62,447 nucleotides of DNA from Streptomyces phyllanthi. Lineage in GTDB: Bacteria > Actinomycetota > Actinomycetes > Streptomycetales > Streptomycetaceae. Under the pieces are notes generated by a model. That model did no database searches. It worked only from the letters and a program-made list of their open reading frames with translations, and had not been told where the DNA came from. This document shows, one piece after another, positions 23,905 through 32,289 of the stretch (position 1 is its first letter; each line of letters begins with the position of its first letter). The translations under genes and the position numbers were made by a program. Where the stretch lies: the NCBI RefSeq assembly GCF_009377205.1, contig NZ_VJZE01000009.1:1-62447 (forward strand), read 5' to 3'.

Positions 23905-25103
23905 GACTCCTCCTTGTCCCAGGTGACCGGGAGGCTCTTCACCCCGTAGATGTCCGCGGTCTCCGGGCGCAGGCCGACCTCTTCAGCCGGTACGGCAAGG
24001 CGCAGCGTGGGGAACCGGTCGATCAGCGCGCGGAACGCGACCCGCATCTCGACGCGGGCCAGCTGCTGCCCCAGGCACTGGTGGATGCCGTGGCTGAAGG
24101 CCAGGTGCCCGCCCGCGTCCTGCCTCCGGAGGTCGAGCACGTGCGGGTCGGCGAAGCGCTCGGGGTCGCGGTTGGCGGTGTTGTACGACAGGACGACCGT
24201 CGTGCCGGCCTTGATGGTCTGGCCGCCCAGCTCGACGTCCTCGAGGGCCGTCCTCATGAACGTCTTGGCGACGCTCAGATACCGCAGCAGCTCCTCCACG
24301 GCCCGGTCGGTGAGCGAGGGGTCGGCGCGCAGCGCGGCCAGTTGCGCCGGGTTCTGCAGCAGCGCGAAGGTGCCGAGGGACAGCATGTTCGCGGTGGTGT
24401 CGAATCCGGCGGCCAGCAGGATCAGGCTGATCCCCCGCAGCTCCTCGTCGGTCAGATCGCTGTCGGTGAGTTCGCTGAGCACGTCGTCGGTGGGGTTCGC
24501 GCGCTTGGCGGCCACCAGCTCCGCGAGGTACTCCTGCGTCGCGGTATAGGCCGCTATCAGCTCCTCATCGCTTGTCGCCCCTCCCATGAACGTGTCGATC
24601 TGTTCCTGGAAGGAGCCCCGGTCCTGGTAAGGCACCCCCAGCAGCTCACAGATGACGATGGTGGGGATGGGCTTGGCGAACGCGGTCACCAGGTCCGTCG
24701 GCGGCCCGGCCTTCTCCATGGCGTCCAGGCAGTCGACGGTGATCTGCTCGATGCGCTCGGTGAGCAGTCGCATCCGCCGTACCGTGAACTTGCCCACCAG
24801 CGGCTTGCGATAGCGCCCGTGCTGCGGCTCGTCCATGAGGAGGAACTCGCCGGGCGGCGCCGGAGGAAGCTCGAAGTCGACCACGTTCATGAGCTCCTTG
24901 CGCGAGCTGAACCGCGAGTCGGCCAGGACCGACCTGACCAGGTCGTACCCGGTGATCAGCCAGCCAGGTTTTCCGCCGGGGTGGGTGCAGCGGCTGATGG
25001 GGCCGTGCCGACGGGCGTCGAGCAGCTCCGCCGGCGGGTCGAAGGGTAAGCCGGACCGACGCTCCGTCGGCAGCGTCGTGACGGTGTGGACGGACTCACT
25101 CAT
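23901..25103 (-). CDS. bacterial class I cytochrome P450
   Basis: A 400-residue P450. The oxygen-binding I-helix motif is LLAAGFDTTAN (about 240-250), the K-helix ExxR is EELLR, and the haem loop is FSHGIHQCLGQQLAR with the cysteine ligand near residue 350. It resembles CYP105/107-like soluble enzymes. The ATG at 25103 is preferred (GAGGA seven bases upstream) over the ATG at 25109. It is paired with a ferredoxin. Upstream lies a palindrome and the remnant of a MarR/GbsR-like regulator, perhaps its former control gene. Substrate unknown. Confidence 0.92.
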   Translation of the reverse strand: MSESVHTVTTLPTERRSGLPFDPPAELLDARRHGPISRCTHPGGKPGWLITGYDLVRSVLADSRFSSRKELMNVVDFELPPAPPGEFLLMDEPQHGRYRKPLVGKFTVRRMRLLTERIEQITVDCLDAMEKAGPPTDLVTAFAKPIPTIVICELLGVPYQDRGSFQEQIDTFMGGATSDEELIAAYTATQEYLAELVAAKRANPTDDVLSELTDSDLTDEELRGISLILLAAGFDTTANMLSLGTFALLQNPAQLAALRADPSLTDRAVEELLRYLSVAKTFMRTALEDVELGGQTIKAGTTVVLSYNTANRDPERFADPHVLDLRRQDAGGHLAFSHGIHQCLGQQLARVEMRVAFRALIDRFPTLRLAVPAEEVGLRPETADIYGVKSLPVTWDKEES

Positions 25104-25239
25104 GACCATTCCTCATCTCGCGATACTACGTGTTTGACGGAGATCGAAAGCTACGTTGCATTCATGGCGCCGTCAATGCATCTAAAGGCGCTTCCCCAGG
25201 TGAACGGCGGCAAATTGATGCAATGACACTGACGCCGAA

Positions 25240-25256
25240 TGCAACGACGCGTTGCA
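25240..25256. promoter_or_regulatory. perfect 7-3-7 palindrome
   Basis: TGCAACGACGCGTTGCA overlaps the first codon of the regulator remnant and lies about 137 bp upstream of the P450 start. Related TTGCAT/ATGCAA elements recur in the preceding 100 bases. It is a likely operator, perhaps for the regulator whose remnant follows. Confidence 0.55.
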
Positions 25257-25563
25257 ATGGATGATGGCGAAGGCAATACTGGCGGCATGGATCACCGAGC
25301 TGGCGGTCAGGTCGGGGATGCCGAGGATGACAGCGCGCGTGCTCGTCGACCTGTTGCTGTCCGAGGAGGTGAACTTCCTGGCCCAGCAGGGATATGTCCG
25401 GCGCGAGGGCGCTCCGCAGCGGCGTCGCGACATCTGGTGGGCGATCGTGTCAGCCTGCACTCAGCGCGCGCGGGACAGAAAGCACGCCCAGCGCGAAGGG
25501 CTGGTCGCGGGCATCCGGGCCGTGGCCGCAGGCGGCGCGGTCATGCTCCATGGAATTCCGTAG
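25252..25563 (+). pseudogene. MarR/GbsR-like regulator, internally deleted
   Basis: A 103-codon frame contains SGMPRMTARVLVDLL, the start of the winged-helix region of GbsR/MarR-type regulators, followed after a very short junction by FLAQQGYVRREGAPQRRRD, which matches the wing. The recognition-helix section that normally separates them (about 30 residues) is absent, and the sensor part ends early in HGIP. I read it as a deletion derivative; a small functional protein cannot be excluded. Confidence 0.5.
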
Positions 25564-25573
25564 AGCATGGCCT

Positions 25574-26533
25574 TCAGGTAAGGGCCGAGCGCGTCTCGCC
25601 GGGAGTCCGGTCGAAACGTCTCCGGAAGACCCGGGTGAAGTGGGCCTGGCTGGCGAAGCCCCAGCGGTGGGCGACTTCGGCGATCGTCAGGTGGCGGGAG
25701 CCCGGATCGGCGAGTTCCTCGCGGGCCTTGGCCAGCCGCTGTTCGAGGATGTGGCGGGAGGGGCTCACCCCGGTCGGCTGGAAGACGCGGCTGAGGTGCC
25801 GGGCCGACACTCCGATCGCCTCGGCGACCTGCCCTGCGCTCAGTCCCGGGTCGGCCAGGTGCCGGTCTATGTAGTCCTTGGCCACGGCCAGCCGGGAGAG
25901 CGCGGCGGGCGGAGCGGAACCGCCACCCAGCCTCGCCGCGGTCAGCGTACGGACGAGGTCCAGCACAGTGGCCTCGGTGCTCACCGAATCATCGCTCCCG
26001 CGCCCCGTGGCCCAGTCGGCGAGTACCGCCCCCAGCGCGGAAGCCAGCGCGCCCTCGGCCGCCGAACCCCTGCCGAACAGCATCGGCGCCGACACCTCGC
26101 CGGAGGCACACCGTGTGGTGAACACCTCGCGGGGGATGTCCACCAGCAGCTGGCGCATGGGGGAAGGAAAACCGAACAGGTACGACCGGCGCGTGTCGTA
26201 GAGGATCAGGTCGCCCGCCTGCAGGGTGAGGCAGCCGCCCTCCTGGAAGAACACCCCCCGGCCGCCTGTCATCAACGAGACGAAGACCGAGTCCTTCGGC
26301 AGTGCCTGACAGGTTCGCGGGGTCCGTTCGATGACGTGCTCGTTGCCGGCGATGTCGGCCAGTCGCAGGCCACCCAGTTCGATGTTCGCCTGTGTGGCCA
26401 GCAGACCCTGCTGCGAGTAGGACGAGCAGGTCAAGCCCACCAGGGCCCGTCGGTTGTGCTCCTCCCAGAAGTCGATCCGGTCAGCCGGATCGACCGACTC
26501 CGTGGACACGCGGGAGACGATGGGCAGGGACAC
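25574..26533 (-). CDS. AraC-family regulator (FeaR/AraC-binding-like)
   Basis: A 319-residue activator. The N-terminal part resembles the AraC-binding-like/FeaR domain (DFWEEHNRRALVGLTC; LPKDSVFVSLMTGGRGVFFQ). The C-terminal double helix-turn-helix (about 215-315) has DRHLADPGLSAGQVAEAIGVS and IAEVAHRWGFASQAHFTRVFRRRF. The GTG start at 26533 follows AAAGGAG. It is the last of three leftward genes with a dehydrogenase and a dioxygenase-like cupin upstream, whose expression it may control. Its leader contains a pentanucleotide repeat tract. Confidence 0.9.
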   Translation of the reverse strand: MSLPIVSRVSTESVDPADRIDFWEEHNRRALVGLTCSSYSQQGLLATQANIELGGLRLADIAGNEHVIERTPRTCQALPKDSVFVSLMTGGRGVFFQEGGCLTLQAGDLILYDTRRSYLFGFPSPMRQLLVDIPREVFTTRCASGEVSAPMLFGRGSAAEGALASALGAVLADWATGRGSDDSVSTEATVLDLVRTLTAARLGGGSAPPAALSRLAVAKDYIDRHLADPGLSAGQVAEAIGVSARHLSRVFQPTGVSPSRHILEQRLAKAREELADPGSRHLTIAEVAHRWGFASQAHFTRVFRRRFDRTPGETRSALT

Positions 26534-26565
26534 CCGAGTCTCCTTTCCGGTCCGGTCCTGTCCGG

Positions 26566-26590
26566 TCCGTTCCGTTCCGTTCCGTTCCGT
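26566..26590 (-). repeat. pentanucleotide tract, five perfect TCCGT units
   Basis: Five perfect TCCGT copies, flanked towards the gene by degenerate TCCGG/TCCTG units, lie 33-57 bases upstream of the AraC-type gene start. Such a tract can slip during replication and change promoter or leader spacing. Confidence 0.8.
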
Positions 26591-26823
26591 CCATGATCGG
26601 TGCGGTACGGGGCCGGCATGCCGCGGCGACGACGAGTCGAAGCCGCCGCGAAGGTGGGTACAGCCACCGGCAGGAGAGTGAGCGACTGCGGTGCCGTGCC
26701 GGGCGCTCTGCCATGAGGGCCGTCGGCTGCGCCTGCCGTTCTCGCCGGGTCGTTGAGCGTACCCCGGTGCCGCGGCCGCGTCACGTGCGCGCTGGGGCGC
26801 CGCGGTCGGCCACTACGAGTCGG

Positions 26824-26869
26824 TCATCCTCGGGTTGCCGTTCGGTTCATCCTCGGGTTGCCGTTCGGT
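26824..26869. repeat. perfect 23-bp tandem duplication at the ADH stop codon
   Basis: Bases 26824-26846 are repeated exactly at 26847-26869. The dehydrogenase stop codon (26847-26849) is the first triplet of the second copy, so the duplication fixes the present C-terminus. It looks recent because there is no mismatch. Confidence 0.85.
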
Positions 26870-27959
26870 CGGCGGGGAGCCGGGGGGCTGGTGCCCCGGT
26901 GCGGTGGGCCGCTGGGTCGACCAGGATCTTGACCTGGTGTCCCGGGCCGTCCAGCAGTGCCTCGAAGCCGGTGGTGACCAGGTCGTCGAGGGCGATCGTC
27001 GAGGTGACGACCGGTGTCAGGTCCAGGCCGTGCTCCGCGACGAGCCGGATGAGTTCCGGATAGGTGTCGCGGTAGCCGACGCTGGCGACGATCGACTGCT
27101 CGTTGTTGACCAGTGCGAAGGCGTCCAGCGACACCTCCCGGGCCAGGCCGACGAGGACGACCCGACCGCCGCGCCGGGTCGCGGCCAGGCAGGTGCGCAG
27201 GGCGGCCTCGGAGCCGACCACCTCGAAGGCGACGTCGACGCCCTCACCGCCGGCCGACTCGCGGATCCGCTCTCCGGCGCCTTCCTCCCGGCGGGCGTCG
27301 ATCAGGTCGGTGGCGCCGAGGCCGGCCGCGAGTTCCAGGCGGGCCGGGGACACGTCGACGGCGACGATCCGCCGCACCTTGCGGCCCGCGGCGAGCAGGA
27401 CGGTGAGCAGGCCGACGGGTCCCAGGCCGACGACGGCCACCGTCTCGGGTGTGGTGCCGGCGCGCCGCAGTGCGTGCAGGGCGACCGAGGCCGGTTCGAA
27501 GAGCGCGGCCTGTTCCAGCGACACGGTCTCGGGGAGGCGGTGCGCCATGTAGGCGGGGATGGCGGCGTACTCGGCCATGCCGCCGTTCCCCATCAGCCCG
27601 GCGAACCCGAAGTGCCGGCAGATGTTGTACTCGCCGGCCCGGCACCGTGGGCATGCCCCGCACCGGTAGTTCGGCTCGACCGCCACTCGGTCGCCGATGG
27701 AGAGGCCGGTCACCGACGGACCGAGGGCCGCCACCGTCCCGCAGAACTCGTGGCCGAGGACGAGCGGAGCTGTCGCGCCGGAGGCCGGATGCGGCTCGGA
27801 GACCGGGATGGCGTGCGGCCCGTCGGCGTACTCGTGCAGGTCGCTGCCGCAGATGCCGCAGTAGGCCACCTCGATGAGCACCTCACCGCGCCGGGGTGCG
27901 GGAACGTCGACCTCGGCGATGCGGACGTCCCTGGCCCCGTACCAGACGGCGGCCTTCAC
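26847..27959 (-). CDS. zinc-dependent alcohol dehydrogenase (butanediol-dehydrogenase-like MDR)
   Basis: A 370-residue MDR enzyme. Catalytic-zinc ligands are in YCGICGSDLHEY (Cys37-type) and LVLGHEFCGTV. Structural-zinc cysteines are in RCGACPRCRAGEYNIC. The NAD loop is VAVVGLGPVGLLTVLL followed by VAVDVSPARL. Sequence style is that of 2,3-butanediol/sorbitol dehydrogenases. The GTG at 27959 has only a weak RBS. The last dozen residues come from the 23-bp duplication region and are probably not ancestral. The upstream cupin gene suggests a small catabolic unit for an alcohol or ketone. Confidence 0.92.
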   Translation of the reverse strand: MKAAVWYGARDVRIAEVDVPAPRRGEVLIEVAYCGICGSDLHEYADGPHAIPVSEPHPASGATAPLVLGHEFCGTVAALGPSVTGLSIGDRVAVEPNYRCGACPRCRAGEYNICRHFGFAGLMGNGGMAEYAAIPAYMAHRLPETVSLEQAALFEPASVALHALRRAGTTPETVAVVGLGPVGLLTVLLAAGRKVRRIVAVDVSPARLELAAGLGATDLIDARREEGAGERIRESAGGEGVDVAFEVVGSEAALRTCLAATRRGGRVVLVGLAREVSLDAFALVNNEQSIVASVGYRDTYPELIRLVAEHGLDLTPVVTSTIALDDLVTTGFEALLDGPGHQVKILVDPAAHRTGAPAPRLPADRTATRG

Positions 27960-28089
27960 CGCCGGGCCTCATGGCGGCGTGCTTCGCCGTCCCCGGCTGC
28001 GTGCGCTTCCGCGGCGGGCCGGACACCGGTACGGATACGGAGACAGATACGGGGCACCGTGGAACCTCGGTCGAGCGGAAGGACGGGGG

Positions 28090-28623
28090 TCACCGGAACA
28101 GTGAGTTGACGTAGTCGGCTCCGATGCCGACCTTCTCGTAGTGCGCGCGGCACAGCTCGATGTAGTCGTGGACGTCGAAGTAGCCGCTGGTCCCGCCGTT
28201 CTCGTCCAGCCAGATCAGTGGCCCCTTGACGATGAAGAACGCCTTCATCGGCTCGTCGCTCTCATAGGCCACCAGCGTGTGGCCCTCGCCCGGGGACTCG
28301 TAGACGAAGTCACCTGCCTGCGCGGTCCAGGGCCGCTCCAGGTAGCCCCATTTACCGGAGATCGTGTACGCGAACACCTCGTGCGGGTGGTAGTGCCGGT
28401 TGACGAGTCCCGCTTCCTTGGCTCGCAGGATGTCGGCCCACGAGTTGTCCTTGACGTTGATCCACAGCGGGCGTGAGCCGACGGTCTCGGTGAACGGCAC
28501 GTAGTACCGGTCGTCGTCGGTGGCCACTTGGGACAGGTAGACCTCGGGCTGTGCGTCCGGCTTGAGGGAGTTCTGGATCGGCTTGAGGCCCTTCCAGAAT
28601 TCGGACCTGGCTTCCTCGGGCAC
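28090..28623 (-). CDS. 2,4'-dihydroxyacetophenone dioxygenase-like cupin
   Basis: A 177-residue single-domain cupin. The first cupin motif carries NRHYHPHEVFAYTISGKWGY (metal ligands H-x-H and E), and the second contains PGEGHTLVAYESDE. The pattern and length match the 2,4'-dihydroxyacetophenone dioxygenase family, non-haem iron enzymes that cleave a C-C bond next to a ketone. The GTG start follows AGGAG. It is first in a leftward group with the dehydrogenase and AraC regulator. Specific activity is inferred from family resemblance. Confidence 0.75.
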   Translation of the reverse strand: MPEEARSEFWKGLKPIQNSLKPDAQPEVYLSQVATDDDRYYVPFTETVGSRPLWINVKDNSWADILRAKEAGLVNRHYHPHEVFAYTISGKWGYLERPWTAQAGDFVYESPGEGHTLVAYESDEPMKAFFIVKGPLIWLDENGGTSGYFDVHDYIELCRAHYEKVGIGADYVNSLFR

Positions 28624-28827
28624 GTTTCGGCTCCTGGTGGTCGGGGGTGGCCGACAGTGAACCCCGAGAGCCGAGGACGGGTCTTTCCTCTGGGAGACAT
28701 CACGGTTTGCCTGTTTGGGACGTGCCCGCGCCGCACGGGTGGCCCTTTCCGGCGGCCGCGGAGGGTCCGGCCCAAGAGGAGGGGGAGGGGCAACGCCGAC
28801 GCCACCCGGAGCTCACCTCGGCGATCG

Positions 28828-31254
28828 TCAGCCGGGAAGCGGCTGCTCGGCCCAGATCGTCTTGCCTCGTTCGCCGTACCGAGTCCCCCAGCCCTGTGTG
28901 AGCTGGGTGATGAGGTAGAGACCGCGCCCGCCCTCGTCCGTGTCCTGGGCCCGCCTCACGTGGGGGGAGGTACTGCTGCCGTCCGACACCTCGCAGATCA
29001 GGTTGTGGTCCCGGATCAGGCGCAGCGTGATCGGCTCGCCGCCGTGGCGAATCGCGTTCGTCACCAGCTCACTGACGATCAGCTCGGTGGTGAACGACTC
29101 CTCCTCCAGCCCCCACCACTCCATCTGACGCGCCACCAGCTCCCTCGCCCGGCCGACCATCTTGTCCTGCGCCTCGATCTCCCAGGTGACATGAGAGTCC
29201 GGATCCAGGCCGCTCATCCGGGCCGTCAGGACGGCCACGTCGTCCTGACGGCCCGGCGGAAGCAGTTCACGGATCAACGTGTCGCACACCTCCTGCGGCG
29301 CGGCCGACGGAGGAGTGCGGGAGAGGATGTCGCGCATGCGGCGCAGCCCGGTCTCGAGATCCTGTTCGCGAGACTCCAGTAGTCCGTCGGTGTAGAGGAC
29401 CAGGAGGTCCCCGTCGGCCAGCGTGATCTCGCGCTCCTCGAACACGACACCGCCCAGGCCCAATGGCGGGCCGCCGGGAAGGTCGACGAAGTCGACACCG
29501 CCGTCCGCCGACACCACCGCCGGTGGCGGATGACCGGCGCGTGCCAGGCGGCAGTCGCGCGACACCGGGTCGTACACCGCGTACAGGCAGGTCGCTCCCG
29601 TCACCAGGGACCCTTCGTCGCCCCACTCGTCGAGGAAGCGGTTCATCTGGTCGTCCAGGTGGGTGAGCAGCTCGTCGGGGGACAGATCGAGGTCCGCGAG
29701 AGTGCGTACGGTGCTGCGCAGTCGGCCCATGGTCACGGCGGACTGCAGATCATGTCCGACCACGTCGCCCACCACGAGCGCCACCCGGGCGCCGGACAGG
29801 GGGATGACGTCGAACCAGTCGCCGCCCAGCCCTGTGTGCTCGCTCGCGGGCAGATAGCGGGACGCCGTCCGCACCGCCGAGGGTGACGGCAGCCTCTGAG
29901 GGAGCAGACTGCGCCGGAGGGTCAGTGCCGTCGTCCGCTCCCGGCGGTACCGGCTGGCGTTGTCGACGCACACCGCCGCGCGGGTCACGATCTGCTCGGC
30001 CAGCAGCACGTCGTCGGGTTCGAACCGCCGGGGGCTGCGGGAGCGCATGAAGACGGCGGTGCCGAGCGCGACACCCCGGGCGAGCAGGGGGACAAGAAGC
30101 CAGGAGTGGATGTCCGGCCCGCCGTCCGGCGAACGGCACGGGCGGACGGCGGAGGGACAGGTGCGCAGCTGCTCGTCCGCGAGGAGGACGGACTCGCCTT
30201 TCGCAAGGACGTCGAGGAACGGCGAGCCGGGCGCCGTCGCCGGCACGTCGGGGTCGCCCACCATCACCGTCCTGACTCCGTCCGGACCCAAGTCCTCGGC
30301 TCCTCCGCTGTACGCGGCCCGGCGGAGCAGCGGGCGACGCGGCTGCCGGTCTTCGGTCGGCGCCGGACCGGGGAAGACGGAGTCCAGTAGGTCGACGTAG
30401 CAGATGTCGGCGAAGTGCGGCACCGCGACCTCGGCCAGTTCCCGGGCCGTGCACCAGAGGTCCAGGGTGGTGCCGATCCGGGTGGCGGCCTCGTTCGCCA
30501 GTACCAGCCGCTCGCGGGACCGGACCCGCTGGGTCACGTCGGAAACCACATGGGCCAGCGCGATCAGCGTCCCGGACGGGTTCCTGAGGGGCAGGATGGA
30601 CTCCGACCACACGTACTCGCGCGGCGAATTGGGTACGGGGTGGCCGACGACCTCCGTGTCGATGAGGGCCTCACCGGTCTCCAGCACCTGCCGCTGCCGC
30701 GCCTCCAGGGCATCGAAGTCCAGCAGGCCGGGCGGGGCCATCTCGCGCATCGTGTGCCCGAAGTACTCGGCCCCCTGGAACACTCCGGCGCGTCGCTCGG
30801 TGAGGTTCTGGGCGACGAACCGCAGCTGTGTGTCGAAGAGGTCGATATGGAACGGCGAGTCGGTGAACAGTCCCTTCAGCAGGGCACTCCCGAACTCGTA
30901 TGTGCGGAACACCTCCCCGCCGACCGCCTGCACGAGCCACTGGCGTTCACCGGTCACAGAGGTGAGGGAGCGGACCCAGACCTCGGCCTCCAGCGGTTCC
31001 CCGCTTCGCCGCCGCAGCACCAGCGACCGCCGACGGCCGCCCTCGTCCCACCAGCGGACGATGTCCGCCGCGTCAGCCGGGTCGTAGAGGAGCTCGTCCG
31101 CGCGACGGCCGAGGACCTCCCGCGCCGGGTAGCCCAGCATCTGCCGGGCTCCCGGCCCCCAGGCCGCCACTCGGGCGCGGGCGTCCAGCAGGGCATCCGC
31201 CTCGCCCCCGGGCTCCGGGAACTCACCGACGCCGCGGAAGGTGATGTCGCGCAT
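28828..31254 (-). CDS. PAS-PAS-GAF-SpoIIE phosphatase with HATPase_c domain
   Basis: An 808-residue signalling protein. PAS-like regions lie at about 10-115 (LDARARVAAWGPGARQMLGYP) and 125-245 (TQLRFVAQNL, ending IALAHVVSDVTQR). They are followed by a GAF domain (about 255-435), a PP2C/SpoIIE phosphatase (about 455-665; GGDWFDVIPLSGARVALVVGDVVGH and GDLLVLYTDGLLE), and an anti-sigma-type HATPase (about 680-805; FTTELIVSELVTNAIRHGG). This architecture is common in Streptomyces partner-switching control of sigma factors. No sigma factor or anti-sigma antagonist lies next to it. The ATG at 31254 is the likely start; one at 31272 is possible. Confidence 0.92.
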   Translation of the reverse strand: MRDITFRGVGEFPEPGGEADALLDARARVAAWGPGARQMLGYPAREVLGRRADELLYDPADAADIVRWWDEGGRRRSLVLRRRSGEPLEAEVWVRSLTSVTGERQWLVQAVGGEVFRTYEFGSALLKGLFTDSPFHIDLFDTQLRFVAQNLTERRAGVFQGAEYFGHTMREMAPPGLLDFDALEARQRQVLETGEALIDTEVVGHPVPNSPREYVWSESILPLRNPSGTLIALAHVVSDVTQRVRSRERLVLANEAATRIGTTLDLWCTARELAEVAVPHFADICYVDLLDSVFPGPAPTEDRQPRRPLLRRAAYSGGAEDLGPDGVRTVMVGDPDVPATAPGSPFLDVLAKGESVLLADEQLRTCPSAVRPCRSPDGGPDIHSWLLVPLLARGVALGTAVFMRSRSPRRFEPDDVLLAEQIVTRAAVCVDNASRYRRERTTALTLRRSLLPQRLPSPSAVRTASRYLPASEHTGLGGDWFDVIPLSGARVALVVGDVVGHDLQSAVTMGRLRSTVRTLADLDLSPDELLTHLDDQMNRFLDEWGDEGSLVTGATCLYAVYDPVSRDCRLARAGHPPPAVVSADGGVDFVDLPGGPPLGLGGVVFEEREITLADGDLLVLYTDGLLESREQDLETGLRRMRDILSRTPPSAAPQEVCDTLIRELLPPGRQDDVAVLTARMSGLDPDSHVTWEIEAQDKMVGRARELVARQMEWWGLEEESFTTELIVSELVTNAIRHGGEPITLRLIRDHNLICEVSDGSSTSPHVRRAQDTDEGGRGLYLITQLTQGWGTRYGERGKTIWAEQPLPG

Positions 31255-31635
31255 CCTGCACCTCGAGCACATCCGTGCCGGACTAGGGATGTGAGCGTTT
31301 TATAGTAATTTTCCCCATAGATGATACCTGCGGCGCGGCGGCTCAGGCACTCAACGGTGTCGGACGGTTACGGTCCGTCGGCCCGGGCATTCCGGTCCCC
31401 GCGCGGCCGAGGGCAGGGCGGTCGGCCAGAGGGGCACGGTCACCGACGGATGGTCGACGCGGTGCCCTACGAGAACATCACCAGACCTGTCGCGCGCCGT
31501 GGACGCGTGGACGTGCCCGTGGTCACCGTGAGGCGACTCGTCGACCCGTGCCCACGGCCGCGCCCCCACAGCGGCGGTGTCCGTCGGCCGCGCGCGGCCT
31601 CGGCAGCCGACGCGCAGCCGGTGTTCAGCCGGTGT
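31255..31635. other. intergenic region with A+T-rich promoter-like patch
   Basis: Bases 31285-31320 are strikingly A+T-rich for this genome and lie just upstream of the phosphatase gene, so they probably hold its promoter. An 11-bp unit (CGGTGTTCAGC) is tandemly repeated at about 31618-31640, across the end of the PEBP gene. I saw no gene in the rest. Confidence 0.5.
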
Positions 31636-32088
31636 TCAGCGGTGGTACAGCCCTACGAGGGTGCCGCTGGCGAGCTGTTGCTCTTCGACGGCCCGATGCA
31701 CTTGGTCGGCGCTGGGGGCGTCAGGGAGCACGCACGGTTCCGCCATGGCATAGAGCCGGAAGAAGTACCGGTGCGCTTCGTCTCCCGGAGGGGGATGCGG
31801 GCCGCCCCAGCCCCGCTCCCCGAAGCCGTTGACGAGTTCCGTGCCACCGGGCGGGCACTGCCCCGGCTCCGTACCGCCGCTGTGGGGATCGATGCCCACC
31901 ACGATCCAGTGCGCGAAGGTTCCCGACGGCGCATCGGGGTCCTCGCACAGCAACACGAGCTCAGCCGCGTCGTCCGGCGCACCGCTCCACACCAGCGGAG
32001 GGGAGACGTTCTCCCCCTCCAGCGCGTACCGGCGCGGGACGAAGGAATGGTCGTTGAACGCACTGCTTCTGATGTCGATGTCAGCCAT
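31636..32088 (-). CDS. PEBP-family protein (YbhB/YbcL, Raf-kinase-inhibitor-like)
   Basis: A 150-residue protein with the bacterial PEBP landmarks: NVSPPLVWSGAP, ELVLLCEDPDAPSGTFAHWIVVGID and GWGGPHPPPGDEAHRYFFRLYAM. The DPDAP and GPHPP loops line the anion-binding pocket. The ATG at 32088 gives the family's usual length of about 150-160. The function of bacterial members is poorly known. It stands alone between the phosphatase and the biosynthetic cluster. Confidence 0.92.
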   Translation of the reverse strand: MADIDIRSSAFNDHSFVPRRYALEGENVSPPLVWSGAPDDAAELVLLCEDPDAPSGTFAHWIVVGIDPHSGGTEPGQCPPGGTELVNGFGERGWGGPHPPPGDEAHRYFFRLYAMAEPCVLPDAPSADQVHRAVEEQQLASGTLVGLYHR

Positions 32089-32289
32089 GTGGCCCGAGGT
32101 ACCCGGATCAAGAGGGGGCGTACCGTGACAGCCGCGGCCCGCAGGGCGGCGTCCAGGTCGCCGTCGTCGAGCAGCGCGTCGGTCAGCACGGGCCCCGTAC
32201 CGACCGTTGCGCTCGCTTCGCGCGGGCCCGGGTTCCCGGCGCACCGCCCCGACGCCGCACGACAGCGCGGAACACCGCGGCCCCTCACT

